Made by a program: the position numbers and the translations under genes. This document shows, in pieces, positions 7,973 to 16,955 of a stretch of 64,000 nucleotides of DNA. The stretch lies in the NCBI RefSeq assembly GCF_040549525.1, contig NZ_JBEPTM010000011.1, positions 24,650 through 88,649 on the forward strand, in the 5' to 3' direction. Under the pieces are notes generated by a model. It did not search any database and was not told the DNA's origin. It worked only from the letters and a program-made list of their open reading frames with translations. Numbering within the stretch: the stretch's first letter is position 1; each line of letters opens with the position of its first letter. The DNA is from Lacisediminihabitans sp040549525. Lineage in GTDB: Bacteria > Actinomycetota > Actinomycetes > Actinomycetales > Microbacteriaceae.

Positions 7973-8377
7973 ATGCCGCAGATACGGATAAAGGATGCCG
8001 CCCTCTACCTGGGAGTGAGCGACGACACGGTGCGCCGCTGGGTCGACAACGGCACCCTGGTCGCCGAAAAGGACGAGTCGGGGCGTGCGGTCGTCGACGG
8101 CCTCGCCCTCGCGACGCTGGCGCGGGACCACGCGGTGCTGCCGGATGACCCCTCCGGCGTCTCCCGGTCGGCCCGCAACAGCTTCGTCGGCCTGGTCACG
8201 AACATCGTGATGGACACCGTCATGGCGCAGGTCGAACTGCAGTGCGGGCCGCACCGCGTCGTCTCCCTCATGAGCAGTGAGGCCGTTCGGGACCTCGGAC
8301 TCGAGCCGGGATCCGTCGCCATTGCGGTCGTGAAAGCCACGACGGTGATCATCGAGACCCCCGGGGGGAAGCAGTGA
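7973..8377 (+). CDS. HTH (MerR-type) plus TOBE molybdate-binding regulator
   Basis: The 134-residue protein begins with a helix-turn-helix of the excisionase/MerR type (IKDAALYLGVSDDTVRRWVDNG, ~4-25). It ends with a single mop/TOBE domain (~68-134: ARNSFVGLVTNIV...VAIAVVKATTVIIET), the fold that binds molybdate or molybdenum-pterin. As first gene of modABC, its stop overlaps the modA GTG by 4 bp. The layout predicts a molybdate-sensing autoregulator that replaces ModE. The start is ATG 7973 for the reason given under its promoter. Confidence 0.85.
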   Translation: MPQIRIKDAALYLGVSDDTVRRWVDNGTLVAEKDESGRAVVDGLALATLARDHAVLPDDPSGVSRSARNSFVGLVTNIVMDTVMAQVELQCGPHRVVSLMSSEAVRDLGLEPGSVAIAVVKATTVIIETPGGKQ

Positions 8378-9141
8378 GGAGACCGCTCCTCGCCGTCTTT
8401 ACTCTCGGCATCCTTCTCGCCACAGCCGGATGCGCCGCCTCGGCGCCATCGGCGACGCCGAAGAATGACAGCCTCAGCGGGTCGATCACGGTCTTCGCCG
8501 CGGCATCCCTCACCCAGACCTTCGGAGAACTCGCCACCAGGTTCGAGGCAGCGCACCCCGGCGTGACCGTCGCGACGAGCTTTGCGGGGTCTGCCGACCT
8601 GGTCTCGCAGATCACCGCGGGTGCGCCCGCCGACGTGTTCGCCTCGGCCGACACGACGAACATGACGAAGGTCTCGAGCCTGGTGGCGACTCCGGTGAAC
8701 TTCGCCACCAATGTGCTGGAGATCGCGGTGCCACCGGGCAACCCGGCGAAGATCGCGACTCTCGCGGACCTTGCGCGGCCCGGTGTCAAGACGGTGGTCT
8801 GCGCCCCGGCCGTGCCGTGCGGTGCGGCGACGGCGGCCGTCGAAACCGCCGGTGGGGTGAACATCAGCCCGGTGAGCGAGGAGAATGCGGTCACGGATGT
8901 GCTCGGAAAGGTCTCGTCCGGTGAGGCGGATGCCGGCCTCGTCTACGTGACAGACGTGAAGGGTGCCGGCTCGAGCGTGACGGGAATCACGTTCCCGGAA
9001 TCGAGCGCGGCCGTCAACACCTACCCGATCGCCACGGTGAAGGCGGGAACGAACCAGGCGGTCGCCACAGCCTTCGTTGCCTTCGTCACCGGCTCGGTCG
9101 GCCGGTCCGTGCTTGCCGCGGCGGGCTTCGGCGCCCCCTGA
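8374..9141 (+). CDS. modA: molybdate ABC transporter substrate-binding lipoprotein ModA
   Basis: Captures molybdate (or tungstate) outside the membrane. The 255-residue protein has a lipoprotein signal with lipobox ATAGC near residue 20, then the ModA pattern: ITVFAAASLTQTFGEL, FAGSADLVSQITAGAPADVFASAD, and later VSSGEADAGLVYVTDV. Its GTG start overlaps the regulator's stop. Length and motifs match the family well. ModB starts 2 nt after its stop. Confidence 0.95.
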   Translation: MRRPLLAVFTLGILLATAGCAASAPSATPKNDSLSGSITVFAAASLTQTFGELATRFEAAHPGVTVATSFAGSADLVSQITAGAPADVFASADTTNMTKVSSLVATPVNFATNVLEIAVPPGNPAKIATLADLARPGVKTVVCAPAVPCGAATAAVETAGGVNISPVSEENAVTDVLGKVSSGEADAGLVYVTDVKGAGSSVTGITFPESSAAVNTYPIATVKAGTNQAVATAFVAFVTGSVGRSVLAAAGFGAP

Positions 9142-9143
9142 GC

Positions 9144-9950
9144 ATGGACCGCACAGCCTTTTCCGGACTGCCTCGCTGGGTGATCGCGGTCGCGATCGTC
9201 GGCGCGGCCTTCGTGCTGCTGCCGTTGGTCGCCATGGTGACCCGGGTGAACTGGGGCGGATTCGTCGCTCTGGTCACGAGTGCGTCTTCCGTCGATGCCC
9301 TGCTGTTGAGTCTGCGCACCTCGCTCGCCGCGACCGCGCTCTGCGTGCTGTTCGGTGTGCCGATGGCACTCCTGCTGGCGCGCACCACCTTTCCCGGCCA
9401 GCGGGTCGTGCGCACGATCGTTCTGCTTCCCCTGGTGCTGCCGCCGGTGATCGGCGGCATCGCGCTCCTCGCGGCCTTCGGAAGACAGGGGCTGATCGGC
9501 CGCCCGCTCGAGGCGCTCGGGCTGAGCATCGCATTCTCCACGGTGGCCGTCGTGATCGCCCAGACCTTCGTCGCCCTGCCGTTCCTCGTCCTGAGTCTCG
9601 AGGGAGCCATCCGCCTGGCCGGCACGCGATACGAAGCGGTTGCGGCGACGCTGGGAGCGCGGCCGAGCACAGTGCTGAGGCGCATCACGCTGCCCCTCGT
9701 GCTGCCCGCGCTGCTCTCCGGCGCCGTGCTGTCCTTCGCACGCGCCCTCGGTGAATTCGGGGCCACCCTCACCTTCGCCGGCAGCCTCCAGGGGGTCACG
9801 CGCACCTTGCCCCTGGAGATCTACCTGCAGCGGGAGACGGATCCGGATGCCGCCGTGGCCCTCTCGCTCGTGCTGGTCGTCGTGTCCCTCGTGGTGGTCG
9901 GCCTCACGCTGCGCACCGCCCCCGCCACCCGGGCGAGGTTCACCGCATGA
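9144..9950 (+). CDS. modB: molybdate ABC transporter permease ModB
   Basis: The 268-residue inner-membrane subunit with about six hydrophobic segments. The cytoplasmic coupling loop is EAVAATLGARPSTVLRRITLPLVLPALLSGAVLSFARALGEFGA in character (E-A-A-x-x-x-G followed by the typical ARALGEFGATL of ModB). It forms the channel with ModC as motor. ATG 9144 follows modA almost directly and its end overlaps modC by 4 bp, so the four mod genes form one operon. Confidence 0.95.
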   Translation: MDRTAFSGLPRWVIAVAIVGAAFVLLPLVAMVTRVNWGGFVALVTSASSVDALLLSLRTSLAATALCVLFGVPMALLLARTTFPGQRVVRTIVLLPLVLPPVIGGIALLAAFGRQGLIGRPLEALGLSIAFSTVAVVIAQTFVALPFLVLSLEGAIRLAGTRYEAVAATLGARPSTVLRRITLPLVLPALLSGAVLSFARALGEFGATLTFAGSLQGVTRTLPLEIYLQRETDPDAAVALSLVLVVVSLVVVGLTLRTAPATRARFTA

Positions 9951-10978
9951 CACTGCACCTGCAGGCGACGGTCGCCGAGCGCGGCTTCGACGTCTCCCTC
10001 GACGTGGCCGAGGGGCAGACCCTCGCCGTGCTCGGGCCGAATGGGGCGGGCAAATCGACCCTTCTCTCGATCCTCGCCGGGCTGCTGCGGCCCGACTCCG
10101 GCCGGGCGGATCTCGGCGGCGACTCCCTGTTCGACCTGACCAGCGGGCACTGGTCGCCACCCCATCGGCGGGGCATCTCGTTGCTCGCCCAGGAAGCACT
10201 GCTCTTCCCGCACCTCACCGCTCTGGAGAACGTGGCCTTCGGGCCGCGGAGCGCGGGCCGGTCGCGTGCGGAAGCACGGGCATCCGCGCACCGGTGGCTC
10301 GCCGCGGTCGAGGCCGCGGAACTCGGCGCCAGCCGCCCGGCCCAGCTCTCGGGCGGACAGGCGCAGCGGGTGGCGATCGCGCGCGCCCTTGCACCGGAGC
10401 CTCGACTGTTACTGCTCGATGAGCCGCTCGCCGCCCTCGACGTTGCGGTCGCACCCACCCTTCGGCGCATGTTCCGCACGGTGCTCGCCGGCCGCACCGC
10501 AATCGTGGTCACCCACGAGGTGCTCGACGCCCTCACCCTCGCCGACCGTGTGGTGGTGCTCGGCGAGGGGAAGATCGTGGAGCAGGGGGCGACGGCCGAG
10601 GTGCTGCAACGGCCGCGGCATCCGTTCACCGCCGGTCTCGCCGGACTCAATCTGCTCACCGGGGTGCGTACCGCCACCGGGCTCCGGATGTCGGACGGCA
10701 CGGTGGTCACCGGTGCGGGCACCGGCACCCTCGGCGCGCCCGCCGCCGCCGCGGCGCGCCCCTCCGCGATCTCCGTGCAGCTCGATCGTCCCGCCGGCGC
10801 CAACGCGTTCCCGGTGACGGTGCAGGACCTCGAGCCCCGGGGGGACAGCGTGCGCGTGCGCTCGGCGTCGATGTCAGCCGACATCTCGCCGGGTCGCGCG
10901 GCGGTGCTCGGGCTCGGTCCCGGACTGCCGGTATGGTTCAGCCTGCCGGAGGACGAAGTCGCGGTGTACCCGCGCTGA
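9947..10978 (+). CDS. modC: molybdate ABC transporter ATP-binding protein ModC
   Basis: The 343-residue ATPase driving molybdate import. Walker A GPNGAGKST is at 30-38, the Q-loop region reads LLAQEALLFPHLT, the signature is LSGGQAQR, Walker B is LLLLDEPLAALD, and the switch histidine is in VVTHE. The last ~100 residues form a degenerate TOBE-like regulatory domain. It is the final gene of the mod operon; the next gene starts 120 bp later with its own leader. Confidence 0.94.
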   Translation: MTLHLQATVAERGFDVSLDVAEGQTLAVLGPNGAGKSTLLSILAGLLRPDSGRADLGGDSLFDLTSGHWSPPHRRGISLLAQEALLFPHLTALENVAFGPRSAGRSRAEARASAHRWLAAVEAAELGASRPAQLSGGQAQRVAIARALAPEPRLLLLDEPLAALDVAVAPTLRRMFRTVLAGRTAIVVTHEVLDALTLADRVVVLGEGKIVEQGATAEVLQRPRHPFTAGLAGLNLLTGVRTATGLRMSDGTVVTGAGTGTLGAPAAAAARPSAISVQLDRPAGANAFPVTVQDLEPRGDSVRVRSASMSADISPGRAAVLGLGPGLPVWFSLPEDEVAVYPR

Positions 10979-11098
10979 GTGCCGCAGGGCGGATCTGCGC
11001 CCCCACCGCATGGCGTCGCCGCCCCCGTTGGAGCTCTCTGTAGGGTTCAGAAAGCACGGATCGCCCGTGCCGCCCACCGAGCCGAAAGCGAGCGCGCG

Positions 11099-12166
11099 AT
11101 GTCCGACGCCGTACTCCAGCCCGGTGTCGGCCCGATCCGCGCACCCCACTACCTGCCGGCCGATCCCTCCGCAGTGGTGTGGGGGCGGCTTCCGTGCGCC
11201 ACCGACAGTCCCGTGCTCACGATCGATGCGGGCGATGAGGTCACGATCGACACGATCAGCCACGAGGGCATCCACGAAGACCAGGGCCGCGATCCGCTCG
11301 CCTTCTTCGCCGGATTCGGGGTGGACGCCGACAGCGTGCTGACGGATGCCGTTGCGCTCGCCTCCTCCGACTACCGGCGCGACCCGGCGGTCGACGGCCC
11401 CCACGTGGTCACCGGCCCGGTACGCATCCGCGGCGCCCGGCCCGGGGACCTGCTCAAGATCACCGTGCTCGAGACCCTGCAGCGGGTGCCCTACGGAATC
11501 GTGTCGAACCGACACGGCCGCGGGGCTCTCCCCGGCGAGTATCCGGTCGACGGGGAGCGCGTGAGCGTCTTCGCGGGCGTCTCCGACGGCTTCGGCACGA
11601 TGCCGCGCGTGCTCGGCGGTGAGCACAGCATCCGCTTTCCGCTCGCACCGTTTCTCGGAATCATGGGGGTGGCCGTCGCGGGAGACGTGCGCCCGCACTC
11701 CGTGCCGCCCGGGCCACACGGCGGCAACATCGATATCAACCTGCTGACAGTCGGAAGCAGTCTCTACCTGCCGATCCAGGCGGAGGGCGCGCTCGCCTAC
11801 GTCGGAGACCCGCACTTCGCGCAGGGCGACGGCGAAGTCGCCCTCACCGCGATGGAGGCCTCCCTGCGGGCGACCCTGCGCTTCGAGGTGCTCACCCAGC
11901 AGGACGCACTCGACGCCTTCGGCGCCCTGGTCGGCCCGCTGGTGGAGACCACCGATTACCTCGTGCCGACCGGCATGGACGAAGACCTGGATGAGGCGGT
12001 CAAGGCGTGCGTGCGCGCCGCGATCGCCCTGTTGCAGGCCCGATTCTCACTCGACGCCGCACACGCGTACGCGTACCTCAGTGCGGCGACGGACTTCAAC
12101 ATCTCGCAGGTCGTGGATATCGTGAAAGGCGTTCACGCAAAGATTAGGGTGGCAGATTTTGACTGA
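11099..12166 (+). CDS. acetamidase/formamidase family protein
   Basis: A 355-residue amidohydrolase of the FmdA/AmdA family, which releases ammonium from short amides. Visible family features are TIDAGDEVTIDTISHEG, the conserved SHEGIHEDQGRDP, VRPHSVPPGPHGGNIDINLL (metal/active-site region) and GDPHFAQGDGEVALTAME. ATG 11099 is preferred over upstream in-frame starts because homology begins there. Its stop overlaps the start of the following amidase by 8 bp, so the pair likely work in succession on an amide from the neighbouring nitrogen-catabolic pathways. Confidence 0.88.
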   Translation: MSDAVLQPGVGPIRAPHYLPADPSAVVWGRLPCATDSPVLTIDAGDEVTIDTISHEGIHEDQGRDPLAFFAGFGVDADSVLTDAVALASSDYRRDPAVDGPHVVTGPVRIRGARPGDLLKITVLETLQRVPYGIVSNRHGRGALPGEYPVDGERVSVFAGVSDGFGTMPRVLGGEHSIRFPLAPFLGIMGVAVAGDVRPHSVPPGPHGGNIDINLLTVGSSLYLPIQAEGALAYVGDPHFAQGDGEVALTAMEASLRATLRFEVLTQQDALDAFGALVGPLVETTDYLVPTGMDEDLDEAVKACVRAAIALLQARFSLDAAHAYAYLSAATDFNISQVVDIVKGVHAKIRVADFD

Positions 12167-13709
12167 CAGCACGGTAGAAGGGGATGCTCCAGACGGCCTC
12201 CTCGACGCATTCTGGGAATATGAGCGGGCCCTCATGGCCAATGACCTCGGCGCGCTCGACCGTCTCTTCGCTCCCGGCGACGGGACGCTGCGCAGTGACG
12301 CCGGTGGCGTCCTCGTGGGTCACGATGCGATCAGTGCCTTCCGGCAGGGTCGCGGAGGAGCTCCAGCCCGCAGCATCGGCGACATCCACGTGCGCGACCT
12401 CGGCAACGATCGTGCGCTCGTCGTTGCCGTGACCCTTCCCGCTACCGGCGGCCGCGGGCAGCAGACCCAGCTCTGGCACCGCAGTTCCACGAACGACGGA
12501 GACGTCGACTGGCTCGTCGAGGCCGCCCACGTGAGCGTTCCGGCGCCCGCGATCGCGGCATCCGTCTGGCGGGTCGTCGGCAGCCCGCTGGTCACCGGTG
12601 CCACGGAGGGTCCGCTGGTCGGTGAGACCGTCGCGGTCAAGGACCTCTTCGACGTGGCGGGATTCGCCGTGGGTGCCGGAGTGCCGGCGTATCTCGCCGA
12701 AGCGCCTCGCACCGTGGCACATGCCTCGGCGGTCACCGCGCTCCTCGCGGCAGGCGCGACGGTGCAGGGGATCGCCCAGACCGACGAATTCGCCTACAGC
12801 GTCGCCGGCAAGAACTCGCACTACGGCACTCCGCCGAACGCCGCCGTCGCCGGCGCGATCCCCGGCGGCTCCTCGAGCGGTGCGGCCACGGCTGTCGCCT
12901 CCGGGCAGGTCTCGATCGGGCTCGGCACGGACACCGGCGGATCGATCCGGGTTCCCGCGTCCTACCAGGGCCTCTGGGGGCTCCGCACGACGCACGACGC
13001 CGTGGCGCGCGCCGGCCTGCTCGGGCTCGCGCCCTCGTTCGACACCGTGGGATGGATGACGCGCGACGCGGCAACGCTGCGCGCCGCGGCATCCGCGTCC
13101 CTCGGCAGCGCCGGCCGTGCCGAGGTCTCCGGGAGGTTCGCCGTCGCTCCGGCGCTCCTCGCGCTCGCGTCGCCGGAGCTGCAGGATGCCTTCGCCGCGA
13201 CGCTCGCCCGACTCGCCGAAGCCGGCCTCACCGACGATCTGGTCGAGGTGACCCTGCCCGATATCGACGACCTGCACGAGATCTTCCGCACGGTGCAGTC
13301 CGCCGAGGCGTGGGCGACCCATGGGGAATGGATCACCGCGCATCCCGACGCCCTCGGCTCGGAGATCGCCGGCCGGTTCGCGTTCGGCGCGACGATCGAC
13401 CCGGAGACCGAGTCCTTCGCGCGGCAGGCGCTCGAGCTCGCCCGCGAGCGCATCGAATCGATCGTCGGCGAGCGGGTACTGCTGCTACCGTCCGCGTCAT
13501 CCGTCGCCCCGTCGACGACAGCGGATGCCGAGACGATCGAGCAGGTGCGTCAGAGCACTCTGCGCCTCACCTGTGTCGCCGGGATCGCGGGCAGGCCGGC
13601 GTTGAGCGTGCCGCTGTTGACCGTGGAAGGTGCACCGGTCGGATTCGGCCTCGTCGGACCGCCGAACACCGACGTGGCACTGATCGCGCTGGGGGAGTCG
13701 CTGGCGTAG
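12159..13709 (+). CDS. AtzH-like domain fused to an amidase-signature enzyme
   Basis: The 516-residue protein has two parts. Residues ~10-125 resemble the SnoaL-like AtzH/DUF3225 fold (FWEYERALMANDLGALDRLFAPG). Residues ~140-516 are an amidase-signature hydrolase with the Ser-Ser-Lys triad: Lys in VAVKDLFDVAG, cis-Ser in GGSSSGAAT and nucleophile Ser in GLGTDTGGSIRVP. AtzE-type enzymes hydrolyse biuret-like amides with a separate AtzG/AtzH partner; here the partner domain is covalent. The start is TTG 12159, overlapping the preceding stop by 8 bp. The substrate is unknown. Confidence 0.87.
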   Translation: MTDSTVEGDAPDGLLDAFWEYERALMANDLGALDRLFAPGDGTLRSDAGGVLVGHDAISAFRQGRGGAPARSIGDIHVRDLGNDRALVVAVTLPATGGRGQQTQLWHRSSTNDGDVDWLVEAAHVSVPAPAIAASVWRVVGSPLVTGATEGPLVGETVAVKDLFDVAGFAVGAGVPAYLAEAPRTVAHASAVTALLAAGATVQGIAQTDEFAYSVAGKNSHYGTPPNAAVAGAIPGGSSSGAATAVASGQVSIGLGTDTGGSIRVPASYQGLWGLRTTHDAVARAGLLGLAPSFDTVGWMTRDAATLRAAASASLGSAGRAEVSGRFAVAPALLALASPELQDAFAATLARLAEAGLTDDLVEVTLPDIDDLHEIFRTVQSAEAWATHGEWITAHPDALGSEIAGRFAFGATIDPETESFARQALELARERIESIVGERVLLLPSASSVAPSTTADAETIEQVRQSTLRLTCVAGIAGRPALSVPLLTVEGAPVGFGLVGPPNTDVALIALGESLA

Positions 13710-13711
13710 CG

Positions 13712-13790
13712 GCGTAGCGCGGGGTGCCGGTGTGCCGGTGTCGCGGGGTGCCGGTGTCGCGGGGTGCCGGGGTGCCGGTGTCGCGGTGTT
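13712..13790. repeat. short GC-rich tandem repeat after the amidase gene
   Basis: GGGTGCCGGTGTCGC-type units of about 16-18 bp recur four to five times directly after the amidase stop. It is simple-sequence DNA, probably variable by slippage, and leads into the element A array. Confidence 0.6.
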
Positions 13791-13817
13791 CCGCCGGCTC
13801 TGCCTTTCCGGCTTTGT

Positions 13818-14812
13818 CCACCCGTCAGAAACTGCTCTTTCGGCGGGCCGGGGCGACCGTTTGTGACGGTTGGCGCGGGGCGGCCGGGGGAGGGTGAGTG
13901 CCCGTCCGGCAGAAACTGCTGTCTCGGCGAGCCGGGGCGACCGGTTGTGACGGTTAGCGCGGGGTGGGCGACGGCGGGGACTGGTCGCGCGCGGGGGAGG
14001 TTGCCGAGGCGCGGTCGAGCGCGGGGAAGCATCCCCATCCCCGATAAGGGCTGCCCCTTGGTTGGGGCCCACCCGGCAGAAACTGCTGTCTCGGCCAGCC
14101 GGGGCGACCGGTTGTGACGGTTGACGCGGGGCGGCCCGCGGAAGGCGGGGCCCACCCGTCAGAAACTGTTCTTTCGGCCAGCCGGGGCGACCGTTTGTGA
14201 CGGTTGGCGCGGGGTGGGCGGCGGCGGGGACTGGTCGCGCGCTGGGGAGGCTGCCCAAGGCGCGGTCGAGCGCGGGGAAGCATCCCCGGTGAGGGCTGCC
14301 CCTTGGTTGGGGCCCACCCGTCAGAAACTGTTCTTTCGGCCAGCCGGGGCGACCGGTTGTGACGGTTGGCGCGGGGCGGCTGGGGGAGGGTGAGTGCCCA
14401 CCCGTCAGAAACTGCTGTCTCGGCCAGCCGGGGCGACCGTTTGTGACGGTTGACGCGGGGTGGGCGGCGGCGGGGACTGGTCGCGCGCGGGGGAGGTTGC
14501 CCCGGGCGCGGTCGAGCGTGGGGAAGCATCCCCGGTGAGAGCTGCCCCTTGGTTGGGGCCCACCCGGCAGAAACTGCTGTCTCGGCCAGCCGGGGCGACT
14601 GGTTGTGACGGTTGACGCGGGGCGGCTCGAGCAAGATGGGGCCCACCCGTCAGAAACTGCTGTCTCGGCCGGCCGGGGCGACCGTTTGTGACGGTTGGCA
14701 CGGGGTGGGCGGCGGCGGGGACTGGTCGCGCGCGGGCGGGCCGGGGAGGGACGAGAGTCACCGGCAGAAACTGTCCTCTCGGCGGGCCAAGGCGACCGGG
14801 TGTGACGGGTGG
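13818..14812. repeat. compound tandem array of nine palindromic family A elements
   Basis: Nine ~56-bp units start at about 13818, 13901, 14069, 14152, 14314, 14398, 14560, 14643 and 14757. Each runs from a CCACCCGTCA-like arm through CAGAAACTG and GCCGGGGCGACCG to a TGTGACGGTTGG-like arm. The linkers alternate: short (~27 bp), then long (~107 bp, containing GACTGGTCGCGCGC, GGGGAAGCATCCCC and GCCCCTTGGTTGGGGCC). This gives a higher-order unit of ~243-248 bp repeated about four times. The array fills most of the 1.1-kb gap between the convergent amidase and SGNH-hydrolase genes; I see no gene in it, though GC richness leaves long open frames. Confidence 0.85.
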
Positions 14813-14874
14813 CGCCCGGGGTGACCGCGGGAGAGCGCCGCCCGTTGCGGGGACCTCGCACCGCAACGCGCCGA

Positions 14875-15639
14875 TCAGTCGTGGGTCGGCAGCTCCACCG
14901 GCTGAAGGCTCGCGATCTTCGGCGCACGGTTGTCGCCGGAGGAGCGGCCGGTGAGGCGACGTCCGATCCACGGCAGCACGTAACGCCGCCAGTAGGCGGA
15001 GGTGCGCTCATGCGCTTCGGCGGGGGTGCCGGGGTCCGAAGCATCCGCGATCGGAACTCCGAGCGCCGCGAGCACGTTTCCGGCGACCCGAGCGTGACCC
15101 ACCGGATTGAGGTGCAGTTTGTCGCGAGACCAGTACGGCAGCTGCCCGAGCTCGGCATCGGCCCAGTTGTCGACGAAGGTCACGTGCTCCTTGGGCAGTC
15201 GGCCGCGAACGGATGCCGCGAGCAGCTCTCCCCTCGCGCGCACGAAGGATCCGAGGGGGATGTGCCGGGTGGGGTCCGCGCCGCTGACCAGGATCACGTG
15301 CACTCCGCTCGCGACCGCCCTGTCGACCGCGGCCTCCAGCTGGTCGGCGATCGAGCCGATCGAGACCCGCGGCCGCAGGATGTCGTTGCCTCCCCCGTTG
15401 ATGCTCATCAGAGCGGGGGAGAGCGCGATGGCGGCATCGAGCTGTTCGGTCACTATCGGCGCGAGCAGCCGCCCCCGGATGGCGAGGTTCGCGTAGCTGA
15501 CCCGCTCCGGGGATGCCGCGGCGAGACCGAGGGCGACCAGGTCGGCCCACCCTCGCACGCGTCCGTCGGGCAGATCGTCCCCGACACCCTCGGTGAAGCT
15601 GTCGCCGATGGCCACATAACTGGAGAAATTGATCGTCAC
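14875..15639 (-). CDS. SGNH/GDSL-family hydrolase
   Basis: A ~254-residue esterase/lipase-like enzyme. The nucleophile block is YVAIGDSFTEGVGD (GDS), the Gly block is in LAIRG, the Asn block is INGGGNDIL, and the catalytic Asp-x-x-His pair is DKLHLNPVGHARVA. No signal peptide is seen, so it is probably cytoplasmic. I place the start at GTG 15639 (VTINFSSYVAIGD), where homology begins; an in-frame ATG at 15723 would reach into the divergent promoter. It is divergent from the ureidoglycine aminotransferase and probably unrelated to purine breakdown. Confidence 0.85.
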   Translation of the reverse strand: MTINFSSYVAIGDSFTEGVGDDLPDGRVRGWADLVALGLAAASPERVSYANLAIRGRLLAPIVTEQLDAAIALSPALMSINGGGNDILRPRVSIGSIADQLEAAVDRAVASGVHVILVSGADPTRHIPLGSFVRARGELLAASVRGRLPKEHVTFVDNWADAELGQLPYWSRDKLHLNPVGHARVAGNVLAALGVPIADASDPGTPAEAHERTSAYWRRYVLPWIGRRLTGRSSGDNRAPKIASLQPVELPTHD

Positions 15640-15737
15640 GCTCCCGAGTCCATCACACTTCGCGAAACCCGTCTGAAACGCCCGTTCCGTAGGCTGGACT
15701 TCTCGAACAGCAGATTCATCCACCCCGCGAGGACACC

Positions 15738-16955
15738 ATGCAGAGCTACCCGATCGATCCTCCGCAGCGGCTGTTGATGGGCCCCGGCCCCATCAACGCC
15801 GATCCGCGCGTGCTGCGGGCGATGTCCGCCCAGCTGGTTGGTCAGTACGACCCCGCGATGACGGCCTATATGACCGAGACCATGGAGCTCTATCGGGGCG
15901 TCTTCCGCACGGCGAACGAGGCCACCCTGCTGGTCGACGGCACCTCGCGCGCCGGAATCGAGGCCGCGCTCGTCTCTCTCATCGAGCCGGGCGATCGCGT
16001 GCTGGTGCCGATCTTCGGACGATTCGGCCACCTCCTTCGCGAGATCGCGGAGCGTTGCGGCGCAGAGGTGCACGTGATCGAACGCGAGTGGGGCACGGTC
16101 TTCACCCCGGCCGAGATCGAGGCGGCGATCCTCACCTCGAAGCCGAAGATCCTCGCCATCGTGCACGGCGACACCTCCACGACCCTCGCCCAACCCCTCG
16201 ACGAGCTCGGCGCGATCTGCGCGAAACACGGCGTGCTCCTCTACACCGACACCACGGCATCCCTCGGAGGCAATGAGTTCGAGACCGATGCCTGGGGAGT
16301 GGATGTCGCGACCGCCGGCCTGCAGAAGTGCCTCGCCGGCCCTTCCGGCAGTGCACCGATCACGCTCTCGGCGGCGGCAGTGGACGTGATCAACCGCCGC
16401 AAGAGCATCGAGGCTGGCATCCGTTCCGAGGGGGATGCCGTGCTGGCGAGCCCGATCCGCTCCAACTATCTCGACCTCGCGATGATCATGGACTACTGGG
16501 GCCCCAAGAGGCTCAACCATCACACGGAGGCCACGACGATGCTCTACGGCGCCCGGGAGTGCGCGCGAATCCTCATCGAGGAGGGCATCCCCGAGGCGAT
16601 CGAACGTCACCGGCTGCATGGCTCGGCGATGGTCGCGGGTCTCCTGGGGCTCGGATTCGACCTCTTCGGTGACCAGTCGGTGCGCATGAACAACGTGGTC
16701 GGGGTCGAGATCCCCTCCGGGATCGACGGAGACGGCGCGCGCGCGACGATGCTCAGCGACTACGGCATCGAGATCGGCACCTCCTTCGGCCCCTTGCACG
16801 GCCGCGTCTGGCGCATCGGCACCATGGGCTACAACGCGCGGCGAGACACCGTGCTCACCACCCTCGCGGCTCTCGAGCAGGTGCTCCGCCGCGGTGGTGT
16901 CGCGGTGACGGCGGGCAGTGGGGTCGGCTCCGCGCTCGACTTCTACGGTTCATGA
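15738..16955 (+). CDS. pucG: (S)-ureidoglycine-glyoxylate aminotransferase-like (PucG)
   Basis: A PLP-dependent class V aminotransferase of 405 residues in the alanine-glyoxylate aminotransferase family. Key features are LLMGPGPINADPRVL at the start, DGTSRAGIEA, VIHGDTSTT-like glycine loop region, and the PLP lysine in AGLQKCLAGPSG. In purine degradation PucG transfers the amino group of ureidoglycine to glyoxylate, yielding glycine and oxalurate. The GAGGA site is well spaced before ATG 15738. Its stop overlaps allantoate amidohydrolase by 4 bp, which strongly supports this specificity over other members of the family. Confidence 0.88.
   Translation: MQSYPIDPPQRLLMGPGPINADPRVLRAMSAQLVGQYDPAMTAYMTETMELYRGVFRTANEATLLVDGTSRAGIEAALVSLIEPGDRVLVPIFGRFGHLLREIAERCGAEVHVIEREWGTVFTPAEIEAAILTSKPKILAIVHGDTSTTLAQPLDELGAICAKHGVLLYTDTTASLGGNEFETDAWGVDVATAGLQKCLAGPSGSAPITLSAAAVDVINRRKSIEAGIRSEGDAVLASPIRSNYLDLAMIMDYWGPKRLNHHTEATTMLYGARECARILIEEGIPEAIERHRLHGSAMVAGLLGLGFDLFGDQSVRMNNVVGVEIPSGIDGDGARATMLSDYGIEIGTSFGPLHGRVWRIGTMGYNARRDTVLTTLAALEQVLRRGGVAVTAGSGVGSALDFYGS

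Noticed and set aside
10979..11098. Extension of the formamidase-like gene back to 10979
   Set aside because: The added 40 residues are Arg/Ala-rich without family similarity and the start would sit on the modC stop.
13818..14812. CRISPR array
   Set aside because: Units are ~56 bp with diverged copies, linkers are themselves repeated and of two lengths, and no cas genes are near.
13497..15158. 553-codon minus-strand open frame across array A
   Set aside because: It antisenses the amidase end, reads through the repeat array as low-complexity Pro/Arg/Ala sequence and into the SGNH hydrolase gene in another frame; high GC explains the absence of stops.
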